Positions 61,787 to 64,000 of a stretch of 64,000 nucleotides of DNA are shown here, one piece after another. This stretch comes from Acidimicrobiaceae bacterium (GTDB lineage Bacteria > Actinomycetota > Acidimicrobiia > Acidimicrobiales > RAAP-2). The stretch's first letter is position 1. Every line of letters starts with the position of its first letter. A model generated the notes under the pieces. That model had not been told where the DNA came from. It searched no databases and saw only the letters and a program-made list of their open reading frames with translations. Position numbers and translations under genes: made by a program. The stretch covers positions 1 to 64,000 of the forward strand of contig DAHUZK010000058.1 in NCBI GenBank assembly GCA_027306605.1, given 5' to 3'.

Positions 61787-63646
61787 CTAGAGGTCCCAGG
61801 CCGCCGAGCGCCCGTTCGTCTCGAAGGCCGAGCGCAGAGCGGCCTCCGCGTCCTCGGAGAAGGGACGGAACGTCGGCTCGCCTCGCGGCCGCCAGAAGAC
61901 CGGGTCATCTCCGACGCGGTCGGAGCGGAATTTCTCGTGCTTGAGCGTCCGCGTGAGCACCTTGTTCGTCGGCGTGGTCGGGAGGCGGGCGGCGAGCCGG
62001 AGGAAACGCGGCTGCCATTTCGGGCCGAGGTCGCCCTGGGCGTCGAGCCAGGACGTGAAACCGCTCGGATCGAACGTGACACCGGCGCGGAGGAGGATCG
62101 CCACCATCACCTGGTCGCCCGAGTCCGCGTCCGGGACGCCGTAGACGGCCGCGAGCAGGACGTCAGGGTGGCGGCTGATGATGGTCTCGATGGGCGCCGC
62201 CGGGAAGTTCTCCCCGTCGACGCGCAACCAGTCCGACGTCCGCCCGGCGAAGAAGACCCATCCGTCGTCGTCGACGTAGCCGAGGTCGCCGCTCCAGTAC
62301 CAGCCGTTGCGCGTGGTCGCCCGCATGGCTTCGTCGTTGCGGTAGTAGCCCTCGAAGGGCCCCACCCCGAGCGTGTTGACGATCTCGCCCACGCACCGCT
62401 CCGCGTTGACGAGGCCTCCGTCGGGACCGAACACCGCCCGTGGGGCCTCGTTGCCCTCCTCGTCGACCACCATGATGCCCTGGCGGAGCCTTCCGATCGA
62501 CCCGCTGGGCCGGTTGCCGGTCCGGTCGAGGGCGATGGCGCCCTCGGTCGACCCGAAGACATCGATGATCCGCATGCCGAAGCGCGCCGCGGCCTCTGCG
62601 ACGACGCGTGGCGAGCCCTCGTTCCCGAAGGCGACACGCACGGTGTTGTCGGCGTCATCGGGCCGGGGCGGGGTCGCCAGCAGATAGGTCAGGAGCTTGC
62701 CCGTGTAGTTGAACCAGGTGACGCCGTAGCGGCGAATATCGTTCAAGAACTGCGACGCGCTGAACCGTCGGGCCAGGGAGAGTGACGCCCCGGCCACCAG
62801 GGCCGCGGCCAGTCCCGACATCAGCGAGTTCGTGTGGAACAACGGCATGGCGGCGTAGCCGACGTCGTCGGGGCCGAGCTCGAGCATCGTCGCCATCCGG
62901 TTGCCCGTCGTCAGCAGGCGTCGCTGCGTGCAGCGCACCGCTTTGGGCGCAGCCGAGGTCCCCGAGGTGAACAGCAGTGCCCAGAGGAGGTCCACGTCCG
63001 CCACACCGTCACGGGCGGCGGGCGCGGCCGCGCCCACGGCGCCGCCCACGGCGCCGCCCCCGGCGCCGGCGCCGGCGAGGGCATCTTCGAGGGATTCGCC
63101 GTCGAAGGGCGGGTCGTTCTCGTCGGCGAAGCGGCCGGAGACCAGCACGCCTCCGGGCAGCTCCGCGAAGGGCAGTGCCGCCTCGAGCTGCGACTGATAC
63201 CGCGGCTCGGTCACGACGAGCTGCAGGTCGGTGTGCGCGATGTCGAGACCCAGGTGCTCGCCCAGCCGCGTGGAGTTCAGACCCGCTACGGCGACGCCGG
63301 ACAGCCCCGCACCGCAGAGTGCGAAGACGTAGTCCGGCGTGTTGTCGAGGAGGAGGCCGATGTGGGGAGGTCGCGCCGGGTCCAGCCTCGACCGGTAGAG
63401 CGCGGCGAACCGTTCCGCCTCCGCATGGAGGTCAGCATGCGTCCAGATCCGGTCACCGAAGCGCAAGGCCGGCCGGTCGCCGAACACGTCGACGTTCCGC
63501 CGCAGGAGCCCGGCCACGTCCGGAGCCGGCAGAGGAACCTCCGCCAACGGCGGGGCGAGCGGTGCGGGCGAGGTCAGTGGTGCGGGCGGGGTCAGTGGTG
63601 CGGGCGGGGCGCTGCCCGTCCCCTCCCGCTCGCCGCGACTGGTCAC
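61787..63646 (-). CDS. AMP-forming fatty-acyl-CoA/AMP ligase
   Basis: ANL-superfamily ligase, 619 aa. The P-loop FTSGTSAAPKAVRCT departs slightly from consensus TSGTTGxPK. The adenine motif DVFGSTEGAIALD, YYRNDEAMRATTRNGWYWSGDLGYVDDDGW and the lysine in TPTNKVLTRTLKHE are present. The N-terminus carries a Pro/Ala tail encoded by 18-bp repeats, and a Gly/Ala-rich loop (GAGAGGGAVGGAVGAAAPAA) is inserted near residue 210. GTG 63646. It is divergent from the Rieske oxygenase gene, 134 bases apart. Confidence 0.88.
   Translation of the reverse strand: MTSRGEREGTGSAPPAPLTPPAPLTSPAPLAPPLAEVPLPAPDVAGLLRRNVDVFGDRPALRFGDRIWTHADLHAEAERFAALYRSRLDPARPPHIGLLLDNTPDYVFALCGAGLSGVAVAGLNSTRLGEHLGLDIAHTDLQLVVTEPRYQSQLEAALPFAELPGGVLVSGRFADENDPPFDGESLEDALAGAGAGGGAVGGAVGAAAPAARDGVADVDLLWALLFTSGTSAAPKAVRCTQRRLLTTGNRMATMLELGPDDVGYAAMPLFHTNSLMSGLAAALVAGASLSLARRFSASQFLNDIRRYGVTWFNYTGKLLTYLLATPPRPDDADNTVRVAFGNEGSPRVVAEAAARFGMRIIDVFGSTEGAIALDRTGNRPSGSIGRLRQGIMVVDEEGNEAPRAVFGPDGGLVNAERCVGEIVNTLGVGPFEGYYRNDEAMRATTRNGWYWSGDLGYVDDDGWVFFAGRTSDWLRVDGENFPAAPIETIISRHPDVLLAAVYGVPDADSGDQVMVAILLRAGVTFDPSGFTSWLDAQGDLGPKWQPRFLRLAARLPTTPTNKVLTRTLKHEKFRSDRVGDDPVFWRPRGEPTFRPFSEDAEAALRSAFETNGRSAAWDL
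63558..63611 (-). repeat. Three 18-bp tandem repeats encoding Pro/Ala N-terminal tail
   Basis: Unit AGTGGTGCGGGCGGGGTC (plus-strand sequence) repeats three times with one or two base changes; on the minus strand it codes PAPLTPPAPLTSPAPL within the acyl-CoA ligase. Unit loss or gain would keep the frame. Confidence 0.85.
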
Positions 63647-63780
63647 GTCCGTCTCACCTCGGCCCCCCGGCTCGCATCGCCACGACACCCTAGCGACGGT
63701 CGGCGTCGGCGTCGTCCTACCATGGCGGCAACGGCCGCCGGCGGGGCACAGGTCGGAGGACGACGGAGGAGAACGGCACC

Positions 63781-64000
63781 ATGGACCTCGAGCGCGTGCT
63801 GATCGGAGCGGACGACACGGTGCCGCGCGCCCGCTACACCAGTGCCGAGTTCGCCGCCCTCGAGTTCGAGCGCCTGTGGTCACGGGTGTGGCAGGTGGCC
63901 TGCCGTGAAGAGGAGGTCGCAGAGGTCGGTGCGTACTGCGAGTACCTGATCGGCGACCAGTCCATACTGGTCGTGCGCTCCACACCCGACACGATCCGGG
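63781..64000 (+). CDS. Aromatic-ring-hydroxylating (Rieske) dioxygenase large subunit, start only
   Basis: The first 73 codons of a Rieske-type oxygenase alpha subunit; the rest lies beyond the window. The opening PRARYTSAEFAALEFERLWSRVWQVACREEEV and the start of the Rieske-domain strand AYCEYLIGDQSILVV match the family. The Rieske Cys/His cluster ligands would come later and are not visible. ATG 63781 follows GGAGGAGAACGGCACC. Divergent from the acyl-CoA ligase. Confidence 0.85.
   Translation, partial: MDLERVLIGADDTVPRARYTSAEFAALEFERLWSRVWQVACREEEVAEVGAYCEYLIGDQSILVVRSTPDTIR

Overview
The window is GC-rich, densely coded DNA from an actinobacterium. GTG starts and 1-4 bp stop/start overlaps (GTGA, ATGA, TGATG) are frequent. 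A SigB/SigF-type sigma operon, mycothiol-dependent isomerase-like proteins, DipZ, Rpf-like lysozymes, two AMP-forming acyl-CoA ligases and several SDR enzymes fit Actinomycetota, possibly Acidimicrobiia-like soil or freshwater lineages. That placement is an inference from gene content; no rRNA or other strong marker gene is present. I saw no tRNA, rRNA, CRISPR array, insertion sequence or prophage.

Layout. 1-5698 (minus): a branched-chain-amino-acid-type ABC importer with two fusions, LivH-LivM and a major-facilitator domain joined to LivF. 5744-14557 (minus): a catabolic gene run with a LarA-like racemase/epimerase, FGGY kinase, class I aldolase, hydroxyisobutyrate-dehydrogenase-type reductase, GH4 glycosidase, acetyltransferase, epimerase and two SDRs. 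14684-17458: a stress sigma factor with its STAS antagonist and anti-sigma factor, diverging from a second HATPase protein. 17481-20839: a ParA-like ATPase and a DrrAB-type ABC exporter. 20895-25275: beta-glucosidase, hydrolase, DipZ and a CsbD stress protein. 25321-28957: an acyl-CoA ligase, a CRP-like palindrome, a structured leader and two Rpf-like secreted proteins that share a duplicated non-coding leader. 29447-38572: a nucleosidase, then the potassium system: split KdpD, KdpE and a kdpFABC operon that starts with a tiny membrane peptide and ends with an OB-fold protein. 38704-47390: SDRs, serine hydrolase, nitroreductase, amidohydrolase, zwf, quinone oxidoreductase, an AhpD-like protein and a TetR regulator. 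47562-54973: an MFS exporter controlled by the TetR operator, then a minus-strand run of hydrolase, ferredoxin, P450, two PhyH dioxygenases, enoyl-CoA hydratase and a mycothiol-type isomerase. 55094-64000: a shortened isomerase-like gene, a three-part membrane protein with a kinase-like middle and a flippase domain, an MFS exporter, an encapsulin with ferritin-like cargo, a DMT transporter, an acyl-CoA ligase and the start of a Rieske oxygenase.

How the parts may work together. A stress theme recurs: SigF-type promoter-like motifs lie before the sigma operon itself, before csbD and before the encapsulin operon. Cell-wall resuscitation (Rpf-like genes), iron storage, potassium scavenging and disulfide chemistry would all suit survival under starvation or stress. 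The rest is mostly oxidative catabolism of lipid-like or xenobiotic carbon and of sugars. Short tandem repeats encode alanine- or proline-rich stretches in several proteins.
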